NCBI RefSeq assembly: GCF_026153515.1
Contig: NZ_CP110644.1
Location: 310,001 to 374,000 of the forward strand
Direction: 5' to 3'
DNA from: Pseudomonas sp. KU26590
Lineage (GTDB): Bacteria; Pseudomonadota; Gammaproteobacteria; Pseudomonadales; Pseudomonadaceae
DNA: 64,000 nucleotides
The notes under the pieces are model-generated. The model saw only the letters and a program-made list of their open reading frames with translations, ran no database searches and had not been told where the DNA came from. Numbering within the stretch: the stretch's first letter is position 1; the number at the start of each line of letters is the position of its first letter. The position numbers and the translations under genes were made by a program. Below are positions 27,636 to 35,922 of the stretch, in pieces.

Positions 27636-27732
27636 GCTCAGTTCCGTTCGCGATAAACCGTGCCCTAAGGAGACATAAGGGAATGAGCGAGCGATTAGGC
27701 AATTCACACCGACGCCCGCTATAAAAGGCGTT

Positions 27733-27759
27733 CAATTCGACCTCGCGGAGGTCGAATTG
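27733..27759 (-). terminator. 12-bp perfect hairpin after the bestrophin gene
   Basis: CAATTCGACCTC (27733-27744), loop GCG, GAGGTCGAATTG (27748-27759): a perfect 12-bp stem with a 3-base loop. On the minus strand it lies 22 bases past the bestrophin stop and is followed by AACGCCTTTTAT. Probably that gene's terminator, though the T-tract is short. Confidence 0.6.
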
Positions 27760-27780
27760 CCGGGAACAAGCTTAGGTCTG

Positions 27781-28680
27781 CTACGAATAAGCAACCTCAG
27801 CCGGCCGCTTATCCATCGCATCCTGCAGCATCGAATTCAGATTGCCGGAGATGTTTTCGCACAGCGCTTTCATCTGGATCTCGTGCTCGGAGACTTTAAA
27901 GGGGCTTTGCAGGTCCGTGCCGATTTTCTCGATTGCCAGCAGCATGAAGCCGACTACGGTGGACGCCAGCGGCGTGAACCATCCCAGCGTGTCTACCAGG
28001 CCGATCGGCACGATGATGCAGAACAGCGTGATGAACAGCCGCGGGAACGTCACGTACGGGTAAGGCAACGGCGTGTTGGCGATGCGCTCCATTCCGCCCT
28101 GATTGTTGGAGATTTCCACCAGCGTCGCTTCGAGGCGCTCCAGACGGATACTGTCCAGGCGACCCGCCTTGTATTCCTGGGCGATGATCGCGGCAGACTC
28201 ATTGAGGATCGCGTTGGGGAAGTTGTTGGTGCGTGTTCGGCGCTCGTACTCTGCGCGGGAAATCATCGCGGTGACCTGCTCGCCACAATCACTGCCCTTC
28301 AGATGAGCCGAGAGGCATTCGACGTAAGCCACGTGCCGGCGCAGCAGTGTGGCCTTGACCGGGTTCAGACCGTCCTCGTCATCAATGAACGTCAGCACCT
28401 GCCGGGCGAAGCTGCGGGAGTTATTCACCAGCGCGCCCCATAACGTGCGCGCTTCCCACCAGCGGTTATACGCACTGGTGTTGCGGAAACTGGTCAGTAC
28501 CACCAGCGCAGAACCCAACAGGGTCAGGGGCATCGATGGCAGGGTGATCTTACGATCCAGAAACAGCATGAAATCGACGGTGACGACAACGTCCCATATC
28601 AGCAGCCAGAACAAGGACCAGCCGATGTAGGTAAACATCCGGATCGTGGTCCGGTACTTCTTGACGATAAATTCCTGCAA
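27781..28680 (-). CDS. Bestrophin-family chloride-channel-like protein (TTG start)
   Basis: 299 residues of the bestrophin/UPF0187 family. Helices are visible at about 15-40 and 50-75, followed by TSFRNTSAYNRWWEARTLWGALVNNSR, a strong family signature. The C-terminal half has further helices and NLNSMLQDAMDKRPAEV. Bacterial members form pentameric anion or cation channels in the inner membrane. No ATG fits the start. A TTG at 28680 has GGAGG with 6-base spacing, so I chose it over the TTG at 28698, which would place that GGAGG inside the gene. A long stem follows the stop. Confidence 0.88.
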   Translation of the reverse strand: MQEFIVKKYRTTIRMFTYIGWSLFWLLIWDVVVTVDFMLFLDRKITLPSMPLTLLGSALVVLTSFRNTSAYNRWWEARTLWGALVNNSRSFARQVLTFIDDEDGLNPVKATLLRRHVAYVECLSAHLKGSDCGEQVTAMISRAEYERRTRTNNFPNAILNESAAIIAQEYKAGRLDSIRLERLEATLVEISNNQGGMERIANTPLPYPYVTFPRLFITLFCIIVPIGLVDTLGWFTPLASTVVGFMLLAIEKIGTDLQSPFKVSEHEIQMKALCENISGNLNSMLQDAMDKRPAEVAYS

Positions 28681-28916
28681 AAGCCACCTCCGGCGCAATA
28701 CGTTGAATCAGTCGGCAAAGGCTCGACCCAAGGCTTCGAATACGTCTGGGCAAGTTCGTTCGTTACGCCCACAGGCTATATGTAACCAAATACTCAAGGA
28801 AAGCTGAATCGCTTCTCCCTCGAGCCGGCTGACCGATTGTTCATGGAACGATCAGCGCCTTCCGGGGCTCAACACCTATCTGGATGTTTCAGCTACCCGT
28901 CACGAGGAGAACGTTA

Positions 28917-31028
28917 ATGAGCTCGTCTGCCAATAGTCCCTCCACCGAACGCTCCGGCGCCGCGCGCGCTTTTACGCCGCACACCGACCGCGACCAAATG
29001 ACCATCAATACCATTCGCACTCTGGCCATGGATGCGGTGCAAAAAGCCAATTCCGGGCACCCCGGCACGCCTATGGCGCTGGCACCTGTCGGCTACACGC
29101 TGTGGAAAGACTTCCTGCGCTATCACCCGCAGCACCCTGACTGGCCAAACCGCGACCGTTTCGTGCTATCGGTCGGCCACGCTTCGATGCTGCTTTATTC
29201 GCTGCTGCACCTGGCGGGTGTGATCGAGATCGACGAGCACGGCAAACCGTCGGGCAAACCTGCAGTGAGCCTTGAGGACATCAAGCAGTTTCGCCAGATG
29301 GACTCCAAAACTCCGGGCCACCCCGAGTACCGCATGACCACAGGCGTGGAGACCACCACCGGTCCGCTGGGTCAGGGTTGCGCCAACAGCGTCGGCATGG
29401 CGATGGGCGAGCGCTGGCTGGGCGAGCACTTCAACAAGCCGGGCGCGACGCTGTTCGATTACAACGTTTACGTGTTGTGCGGCGATGGCGACATGATGGA
29501 AGGCGTAACCGCAGAAGCGGCCTCACTTGCCGGTCATCTGAAGCTGTCGAACCTCTGCTGGATCTACGACAACAACACCATCAGCATCGAAGGCCATACC
29601 GAGCTGGCTTACAGCGACGATGTGCAGAAGCGTTTCGAGGGCTACGGCTGGAAAACCCTGCACGTTAAAGACGCCAATGACGCCAATGCGCTGGCAAAGG
29701 CGCTGCAGACCTTTCAGCACACCAGCGACGCACCGACCCTGATTGTGGTCGACAGCATCATTGGCTTCGGCTCACCCAACAAACACAACACCTCTGCCGC
29801 CCACGGCGAACCGCTGGGTGATGACGAAATCAAGCTGACGAAAAAGGCCTATGGCTGGGATGAAAACAGCAGCTTCCTGGTACCGGAAGATGCCCGCCAT
29901 TACCTGCGTGATGCACTGCTGGAACGTAGCGGCAGCGATTACGACGCTTGGATCACGACCCTTAACCAGTTCGAAAAGGATCAGCCCGAGCTCGCCGACC
30001 AGCTCAAGCGCATGCGTGCCGGTGAAATGCCCGAAGGCTGGCAAGACAAGCAGATGAATTTTGAAGCGGACGCCAAAGGCATCGCCTCGCGTGCTTCCGG
30101 CGGCAAGGTGCTGAATGCGTTTGCCGAGCAGATCCCGTGGCTCATCGGCGGCTCGGCAGACCTTTCGCCGTCGACCAAAACCAACTTGACGTTCGACGGT
30201 GCGGGCAGCTTCGAAGCGGGCAATTACAGCGGCCGAAATCTGCATTTTGGTGTGCGTGAACATGCCATGGGCTCGATTGCGAACGGCCTCGCCCTGTCCT
30301 ACATCCGTCCATACACCTCGACGTTTCTGGTGTTCAGCGATTACATGAAGCCACCGATTCGTCTGGCATCGATCATGGAGTTGCCGGTGGTGTTCGTCTT
30401 TACCCATGACTCCATTGGCGTCGGCGAGGACGGCCCCACGCACCAGCCCATCGAGCAACTGACTCAACTACGGGCTACGCCGGGTTTGCTGACGATTCGT
30501 CCGGGCGATGCCAACGAAACGGCGCAGGCGTGGAAAATCGCGCTGGCACAGACCAGCAGGCCGTCCTGCCTGGTACTGTCGCGTCAGCCGCTGCCAACCC
30601 TTGATCGCTCGAAGTACGCCAGCGCCGAGGGCCTGACCAAAGGCGCATACGTGCTGGCCGATGCGGTAGAAGGCAAAGTGGACGTCATCCTGATCGCCAC
30701 CGGCAGCGAGGTCGGCATGACCGTCGCGGCGTTCGAGAAGCTCAAAGCCGAAGGCGTTGCGGCGCGAGTGGTGTCGATGCCGAGCTGGGAATTGTTCGAG
30801 GATCAGGACAAGGCCTACCGCGACGGCGTGCTGCCACCGGACGTCAAAGCCCGGGTGGTGGTGGAACAGGCGGGGCCGGTGGGCTGGGATCGGTATGTCG
30901 GCCAGACTGGCGCGAAGATCGTGATGAACACCTTCGGTGCGTCGGCTCCCATCGAGAAGCTGCAGGCCAAGTACGGATTCACGGCGGAGAATATCGTCAA
31001 GCAGGCTAAAGAGCAGATCGCCGTTTAA
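28917..31028 (+). CDS. tkt: Transketolase
   Basis: 703 residues. Thiamine-diphosphate enzyme of the pentose phosphate pathway that moves two-carbon units between sugar phosphates. The TPP motif (CGDGDMMEGVTAEAASLAGHLKLSNL) and the AMDAVQKANSGHPGTPM start region are clear; GVREHAMGSIANGLAL carries the catalytic Glu of the pyrimidine domain. The N-terminus is about 30 residues longer than the usual tktA (MSSSANSPSTERSG...), and the sequence HPGTPMALAPVGYTLWKDFL differs from the version I remember for the main Pseudomonas tktA next to metK. It is therefore probably a second transketolase. GAGGAG precedes the ATG. Confidence 0.92.
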   Translation: MSSSANSPSTERSGAARAFTPHTDRDQMTINTIRTLAMDAVQKANSGHPGTPMALAPVGYTLWKDFLRYHPQHPDWPNRDRFVLSVGHASMLLYSLLHLAGVIEIDEHGKPSGKPAVSLEDIKQFRQMDSKTPGHPEYRMTTGVETTTGPLGQGCANSVGMAMGERWLGEHFNKPGATLFDYNVYVLCGDGDMMEGVTAEAASLAGHLKLSNLCWIYDNNTISIEGHTELAYSDDVQKRFEGYGWKTLHVKDANDANALAKALQTFQHTSDAPTLIVVDSIIGFGSPNKHNTSAAHGEPLGDDEIKLTKKAYGWDENSSFLVPEDARHYLRDALLERSGSDYDAWITTLNQFEKDQPELADQLKRMRAGEMPEGWQDKQMNFEADAKGIASRASGGKVLNAFAEQIPWLIGGSADLSPSTKTNLTFDGAGSFEAGNYSGRNLHFGVREHAMGSIANGLALSYIRPYTSTFLVFSDYMKPPIRLASIMELPVVFVFTHDSIGVGEDGPTHQPIEQLTQLRATPGLLTIRPGDANETAQAWKIALAQTSRPSCLVLSRQPLPTLDRSKYASAEGLTKGAYVLADAVEGKVDVILIATGSEVGMTVAAFEKLKAEGVAARVVSMPSWELFEDQDKAYRDGVLPPDVKARVVVEQAGPVGWDRYVGQTGAKIVMNTFGASAPIEKLQAKYGFTAENIVKQAKEQIAV

Positions 31029-31041
31029 ATGCTGCGTAAGA

Positions 31042-31070
31042 GCGTTTGCCCGCAAATCGCGGGCAAGCGC
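31042..31070. repeat. REP-derived hairpin after transketolase
   Basis: GCGTTTGCCCGC-AAATC-GCGGGCAAGCGC forms a stem with one mismatch and carries the CTTGCCCGCGA words of the REP family seen at 18988-19074. It lies between the convergent transketolase and YeeE genes and may also terminate both. Confidence 0.6.
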
Positions 31071-31093
31071 CCTCCTTCCTTCAGCTCACTCGA

Positions 31094-32305
31094 TCAGCAT
31101 CCGGTCAAAACAGCGGGACGACGTTCACCCTCGAAGAAGAACGGCCGAATCCGCACACCCACTGCGTTGCCCGCAAAGGCAGCGACCAGCCAGAGCCAGC
31201 CGTGCAGGCTGCCTGAGGCGATGCCGCTGAAGTACGCGCCGATGTTGCAGCCGTACGCCAGGCGCGAGCCGTAGCCCAGCAACAATCCGCCAATCACTGC
31301 AGCGATCAACGAGCGTGTCGGGATTTTCAGACTCGGGGCGAATCGTCCTGCAAGGCCCGCCGCCACTGCCGCACCCAGCATGATGCCGATGTCCATCACG
31401 GTGGTGATGTCTTCCCACACCGGCGCAGCCAGTGCCTTGGCGTTTGCGGGCATCTGCCAGAACGGCCAACTGCCCACATCCACGCCCAGACCACTGGCGA
31501 CTTTCGCACCCCACAGCGCGAACGCCGAGGTGATTCCCCAAGGTCGACCTGCCAACGCCAACGTGGCGTAGTTGAGTAGCGCCAACCCTACCGCACCCCA
31601 CACCAGCGGCCAGGGACCGCGGAGGAAACGGCGCAAGCCAACGTGCTCACTGGTGACGGCCGCTTCCAGCTCCCCGTGACGACGCTTTTCCAGTTTGACG
31701 GTGACAAAAGCAATGACTGCGAACAGCGCCAGGCTCATGAGCAGCGCAGGGATCACGCCGAAGCTTTTGACAATGGAGGTGGCGGGGAACGACGGCAGCG
31801 AGAACCACCAATCGACGTGATGGGTGGCGATCAGCGAGCCAATGATGAAGAACAGCAAGGTCACGAGCATCCGTGCATTGCCGCCGCCAACGGTGAACAG
31901 CGTGCCGGACGCACAGCCGCCGCCCATTTGCATGCCGATGCCGAAGATGAAGGCACCGAAGACAACGGACACGCCAGCTGGGGCGACGAGGCCGGTGACC
32001 GGCGTGCCGAACAGCGTACCGGCACCCAGCGCAGGGAAAAACAGCACCACCGCGACGGCCAGCATCACCATCTGCGCACGCAGACCGGCGCCGCGTCGCT
32101 CGTTGATGAATACCCGCCAGGCCGAAGTGAAGCCGAAAGCGGCGTGATACAGCGTAAGGCCCAGCGCGGCGCCAACGATCAGCAACAGCACTTGCCTGCC
32201 GCCAACGGCCGATTGGAGAAACAGAGCGCCGACCACCAACAAGAGGAAGGCGATCAGCGGGGCGCCGAGCTTGCGCTGCGGCGCCACAGAGAGGGGAAGA
32301 CTCAT
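31094..32305 (-). CDS. YeeE/YedE-family transporter
   Basis: 403 residues, about ten membrane helices, made of two sulfur-transport (DUF395/YeeE) repeats. Each repeat has its Cys motif: MGGGCASGTLFTVGGGN in the first half and YGCNIGAYFSGIASGSLHGW in the second. E. coli YeeE imports thiosulfate through such cysteines, so uptake of a reduced sulfur compound is a reasonable inference. The ATG at 32305 (MSLPLSVAPQRK) begins just before the first helix; the open frame upstream overlaps the neighbouring regulator gene and has no membrane character. It may share regulation with the MocR gene behind it. Confidence 0.9.
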   Translation of the reverse strand: MSLPLSVAPQRKLGAPLIAFLLLVVGALFLQSAVGGRQVLLLIVGAALGLTLYHAAFGFTSAWRVFINERRGAGLRAQMVMLAVAVVLFFPALGAGTLFGTPVTGLVAPAGVSVVFGAFIFGIGMQMGGGCASGTLFTVGGGNARMLVTLLFFIIGSLIATHHVDWWFSLPSFPATSIVKSFGVIPALLMSLALFAVIAFVTVKLEKRRHGELEAAVTSEHVGLRRFLRGPWPLVWGAVGLALLNYATLALAGRPWGITSAFALWGAKVASGLGVDVGSWPFWQMPANAKALAAPVWEDITTVMDIGIMLGAAVAAGLAGRFAPSLKIPTRSLIAAVIGGLLLGYGSRLAYGCNIGAYFSGIASGSLHGWLWLVAAFAGNAVGVRIRPFFFEGERRPAVLTGC

Positions 32306-32396
32306 GGGCGTATCTCGGAAAAGGATTGCGATGGGCGCGAGTATACGCCGGTGCCTGCTTGGTGACGCGCCAACGCCGCCATTGGCTTCACCACCA

Positions 32397-33944
32397 TCAA
32401 ACCCGCCAGACGCTTCGCAACCGCGCCAGCGCCGAGGCGATATCGGCCTCGGGCACCGCCGCAAAGCCCAGGACCAGCCCGGCCCGATCATCCATCGGCG
32501 TCTTTGACTCCGGTAGCCAATACTCACTCAACGGCGCGACCTCGACGCCAACGCTTTCTGCTTTGGTCACCAGTTCCGTCTCACGCTCTAACGTGTTCAC
32601 CGCGACGGTGACATGCAGCCCTGCAACCGGTTTGATCATCGGGCTGCAACCCGCAAGCTCATGGGGCCAGTCGGCCAGTAATGCGTCGCGTCGACTCAAG
32701 GCAGCACGGCGCATACGGCGGATGTGCCGCTGAAAGTGGCCCGCCGCGATGAACTCGGCCATGACCCTTTGCGTGCCGACCTCGGAATGACGCATGTCTA
32801 CTGCCCTGCGCCGGCTGAACGGCTCTACCAGGTTGCGCGGCAACACCAGATAACCCAGACGCAGCGCCGGAAATGCGACCTTGCCGAAGGTCCCGACATA
32901 CAACACGCGACCGCTACGATCCAACGCTGCCAACGGCGCCAGCGGGGCGCCGCTGTAGCGGTACTCGCCGTCGTAGTCGTCTTCGACGATCCAGCCTTGA
33001 TTGCGCTCGGCCCATGCGAGCAGTTCCAGCCGCCGCGCCAGACTCATTGTCACGCCCAGCGGATACTGATGGGAGGGCGTCACGTACGCCAACTTACAGC
33101 CTGAGTCATTGAGGTTCGGACTGCGCATGCCCTCGGCGTCAACCGCCATGCCCTGCAACCTTGCGCCAGCGACCCCGAAGGCATGACCGGCCGCGCGGTA
33201 CCCCGGATTTTCGATGGCTACCACGTCGCCCTGCTCCAGGAGCAGCTGTGCACAAAGGGTAATCGCCTGCTGAGCGCCGTTGGTGATCACAATTTGCTCA
33301 GGTGCGCAGCGCAGATCGCGGGACGTCCTTAAATAAGCAGCGATCAACTCTCGCAGCCGCCATTCGCCGGCAGGGTCGCCGTAGCCCAGATGTTGCAGGC
33401 CCGGTTTACGCCAGAAAGCCGCGTGCAGCTTGCCCCACGTGTCGAAAGGGAAGAGGTCGAATGCCGGAACGCCTGTTCGAAACGCCCTCGGCAGACCACT
33501 TTTCGTGGGCCATAGATGATGCTGCTCCAGCGTATGAATCGCCGTGCTGTGGATAACATTGTTCGAGGGTTCTACCGCTGCTATTGAGGATTTTGTGGAT
33601 AACCCTGTTGATAAGCTTGGTGATAACCCTGTGGACAGGTGTGTGGATAGTTTTTTCGCAGTCGGCGGTTTCTCCCTCAACAGTGCAACGTAGGTACCAT
33701 CGCCCACACGGCTCTCGGTAAAGCCCTCAGCGTAGAGCTGGTCATAAGCGCGCATCACGCTGTTGCGGGAAATGCCGAGGGACAACGCCAGATCCCGGCT
33801 CGCTGGCAAGCGCGTGCCTCCCGACACGCGACCGTCGAGGATGCGCTCGCGCAGCGTCTGATACAGCTGGCGGCTAAGACCATGGCGGCGGTTCAACTCG
33901 ATGCCGGCGAAATCGAACGTCAGCGCTGGCGTGGGAGTGTGCAT
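32397..33944 (-). CDS. MocR-family regulator (GntR HTH fused to aminotransferase)
   Basis: 515 residues. N-terminal GntR winged helix (about 15-85: LYQTLRERILDGRVSGGTRLPASRDLALSLGISRNSVMRAYDQL), a linker (about 95-150), and a class I aminotransferase domain that binds PLP (about 160-515) with DDYDGEYRYSG and the likely Schiff-base Lys in VGTFGKVAFPALRLGY. Such proteins sense PLP or amino compounds. The linker is odd: LSTH-LSTG-LSPS-LSTG-LSTK, coded by 12-bp tandem repeats that look like DnaA boxes (33595-33651). It is divergent from a PaiB-like gene, a probable target. PdxR is one possibility, but the pdxST neighbours are absent. Confidence 0.9.
   Translation of the reverse strand: MHTPTPALTFDFAGIELNRRHGLSRQLYQTLRERILDGRVSGGTRLPASRDLALSLGISRNSVMRAYDQLYAEGFTESRVGDGTYVALLREKPPTAKKLSTHLSTGLSPSLSTGLSTKSSIAAVEPSNNVIHSTAIHTLEQHHLWPTKSGLPRAFRTGVPAFDLFPFDTWGKLHAAFWRKPGLQHLGYGDPAGEWRLRELIAAYLRTSRDLRCAPEQIVITNGAQQAITLCAQLLLEQGDVVAIENPGYRAAGHAFGVAGARLQGMAVDAEGMRSPNLNDSGCKLAYVTPSHQYPLGVTMSLARRLELLAWAERNQGWIVEDDYDGEYRYSGAPLAPLAALDRSGRVLYVGTFGKVAFPALRLGYLVLPRNLVEPFSRRRAVDMRHSEVGTQRVMAEFIAAGHFQRHIRRMRRAALSRRDALLADWPHELAGCSPMIKPVAGLHVTVAVNTLERETELVTKAESVGVEVAPLSEYWLPESKTPMDDRAGLVLGFAAVPEADIASALARLRSVWRV
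33595..33651. repeat. Five tandem 12-bp units resembling DnaA boxes
   Basis: Units begin at 33595, 33607, 33619, 33631 and 33643, exactly 12 bases apart: TGTGGATAACCC, TGTTGATAAGCT, TGGTGATAACCC, TGTGGACAGGTG, TGTGGATAG. The first nine bases of unit 1 are the perfect DnaA box (complement TTATCCACA); unit 5 differs at one position and unit 2 at one. Another perfect box lies at 33549-33557. The units also code for the repeated L-S-T-x linker of the MocR protein on the minus strand. Confidence 0.85.
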
Positions 33945-34033
33945 GGCATTGGCCCTATGAGATTGACCATAAATGGCTCTTACAACGAACCAATAGGCTG
34001 CCTAGGATTGACTCAGCCGCCAAGGAAAATCTC

Positions 34034-34675
34034 ATGTACACGCCCAGCTATTTCAAAGATGAAGACCTCGCCAGCTTACACAGGCAGATAGAGGCCACGC
34101 GCCTGGCGACACTGGTCACTTTTGACGAGACCGGTTTGCAGGCGAGTCATATCCCCTTGCTGCTCGAACCGACTCAAGGTCCGCAAGGCACGCTGTATGG
34201 GCATCTGGCCAAGGCCAATCCGCAGTGGAAAGCCCTCGAGACGGGTGCCGAAGCGCTGTTGATTTTCCAGGGAGCGGACGCCTACATCAGCCCTTCTTTT
34301 TATGCCGCCAAGGCCGAGCATGGCAAAGTGGTGCCCACGTGGAATTATCTGGCGGTGCACGCGTATGGCCGTGCCGATGTATTCATTGATCCCGAGCGGT
34401 TATTGCGGATTGTCACCGGCCTGACCGACAAGCACGAAGCCAGCCGTGCCGAGCCCTGGGCTGTAAGCGACGCACCCGCCGATTACGTTGCGAAGATGCT
34501 CAACGGCATCGTCGGCTTCGCGATCCCCATCGAGCGGCTTGAAGGCAAGCGCAAGCTCAACCAAAACCGCAGCGCCGAAGACATCGCCGGCGTCAGCAAA
34601 GGCCTGGCACTCAGCCAAGACCCCTCCGATCAGAAAATCGCTCAGTCGATGAGCCCGGGAGCACCGCGTGTCTGA
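34034..34675 (+). CDS. FMN-binding split-barrel protein, PaiB family
   Basis: 213 residues of the PaiB (transcriptional regulator/FMN-binding) family. The start MYTPSYFKDEDLASLHRQIEATRLATLVTF and the central HLAKANPQW ... VVPTWNYLAVHAYG are typical. Members bind FMN in a split-barrel fold; Bacillus PaiB was named as a repressor but most homologues are uncharacterised. AAGGAA precedes the ATG. It is divergent from the MocR regulator (89 bases between) and overlaps the next acetyltransferase gene by 8 bases. In Bacillus paiB is likewise next to an acetyltransferase (paiA). Confidence 0.9.
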   Translation: MYTPSYFKDEDLASLHRQIEATRLATLVTFDETGLQASHIPLLLEPTQGPQGTLYGHLAKANPQWKALETGAEALLIFQGADAYISPSFYAAKAEHGKVVPTWNYLAVHAYGRADVFIDPERLLRIVTGLTDKHEASRAEPWAVSDAPADYVAKMLNGIVGFAIPIERLEGKRKLNQNRSAEDIAGVSKGLALSQDPSDQKIAQSMSPGAPRV

Positions 34676-35114
34676 CCTCCACATCCGCCCCGTCACTGCC
34701 GAAGATCACGACGCCTGGTTGCCGTTGTGGCACGCTTATCTGACCTTCTACAACACCACGCTGGCCGACGCGGTTTCACAGAGCACCTGGCAGCGGTTTC
34801 TGGACAGCAGCGAGCCGACCAACGCCGCCCTCGCCTGGCAGGACGGCAAGGCGGTGGGCATGGTGCATTTCATTTATCACCGCTCCAACTGGAGCATCAG
34901 CAATGCCTGCTACTTGCAGGACTTGCTGGTGGTGCCGGAACAGCGCGGCACGGGCGTTGGCCGCCAGCTGATTGAGTACGTCTACGCGACCGCCAAACAA
35001 GACGGCGCCGACAAAGTCCATTGGCTCACCCACGAGACCAACGCAACCGCCATTCAGCTCTACGAGCGCATCGCTGAGCGCCCGGGCCTTATTCAATTTC
35101 GCAAACCGCTGTAA
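34668..35114 (+). CDS. GNAT acetyltransferase (GTG start)
   Basis: 148 residues with the GNAT fold. The acetyl-CoA motif A is VVPEQRGTGVGRQLIEYVYATAKQ (about 87-110), and THETNATAIQLYERI is the late helix. Substrate unknown. The GTG at 34668 follows GGGAG, and the first 8 bases overlap the PaiB-like gene, so the two are translationally coupled. Confidence 0.9.
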   Translation: MSDLHIRPVTAEDHDAWLPLWHAYLTFYNTTLADAVSQSTWQRFLDSSEPTNAALAWQDGKAVGMVHFIYHRSNWSISNACYLQDLLVVPEQRGTGVGRQLIEYVYATAKQDGADKVHWLTHETNATAIQLYERIAERPGLIQFRKPL

Positions 35115-35131
35115 GACCAAGGACTCTCGAT

Positions 35132-35800
35132 ATGTCGGACCTCACGCACTGGCAGCCGGCCAGACTGCCGGACACGCGCACGCTGCAAGGGCGCTTTATT
35201 CGCCTGGAAAAACTCAACGCCGCCGCCCATGGCGATGGCCTGTGGGAGGCGCTGGAAGGTCCGGCCGCTGACCGCAAATTGTGGGATTACCTGTTCGTGG
35301 GTCCGTTTCCCGAGCGCGGCGCATTCGATGACTATCTCGCAGGGCTGGAAGGCTCGACCGATCCGTGGTTCTACACCGTGATTGATCAACAGACCGGGAC
35401 ACTCCACGGCTTTCTGGGCTTGATGTCCATTTTCCCGAACGCGGGCCGCATCGAAATTGGTCATGTGACCTTCGGCGCCTCGATGCAACGCACCCCCAAA
35501 GCTACTGAGGCGGTTTACCTGCTCGCGAGGGAATCCTTTGCGCTGGGCAATCGCCGTCTGGAATGGAAATGCAATGCCAACAACGCCCGCTCCAAGCGCG
35601 CGGCCGAGCGCTTCGGATTCAGCTTTGAGGGCACATTCCGCCAGCATTCGGTGTTCAAGGGGCAGAATCGCGACACCGCCTGGTATTCGATCATCGACAG
35701 TGAATGGCCGGCTGCACAGCAAGCGTTCGAAGCATGGCTGGCTGTGGATAACTTTAAGGATGATCAGCAAATCAGGACGCTGGAGCAGATACGCAACTGA
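35132..35800 (+). CDS. GNAT acetyltransferase, RimJ/RimL type
   Basis: 222 residues, GNAT family of the larger RimJ/RimL-like subgroup. RLEKLNAAAHGDGLWEAL near the start and WKCNANNARSKRAAERFGFSFEGTFRQ near 150-180 are typical. It probably acetylates an amine on a protein N-terminus, peptide or small molecule. AAGGA lies upstream of the ATG and the gene follows the previous GNAT gene by 17 bases, so the three genes from 34034 form an operon. Its 3' part contains one perfect DnaA-box 9-mer (35743-35751), probably by chance. Confidence 0.9.
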   Translation: MSDLTHWQPARLPDTRTLQGRFIRLEKLNAAAHGDGLWEALEGPAADRKLWDYLFVGPFPERGAFDDYLAGLEGSTDPWFYTVIDQQTGTLHGFLGLMSIFPNAGRIEIGHVTFGASMQRTPKATEAVYLLARESFALGNRRLEWKCNANNARSKRAAERFGFSFEGTFRQHSVFKGQNRDTAWYSIIDSEWPAAQQAFEAWLAVDNFKDDQQIRTLEQIRN

Positions 35801-35922
35801 TCGAAGGTGTGCGTAGGAATTATCTGAAAAAGCCGCGAGATCATCACGGCTGGAAAATCCCGGGCTAGCCTGAAGGACGTCCACAGGAAGTGGACGCCCT
35901 ATCTCATTCAAGGAAGACTCAC

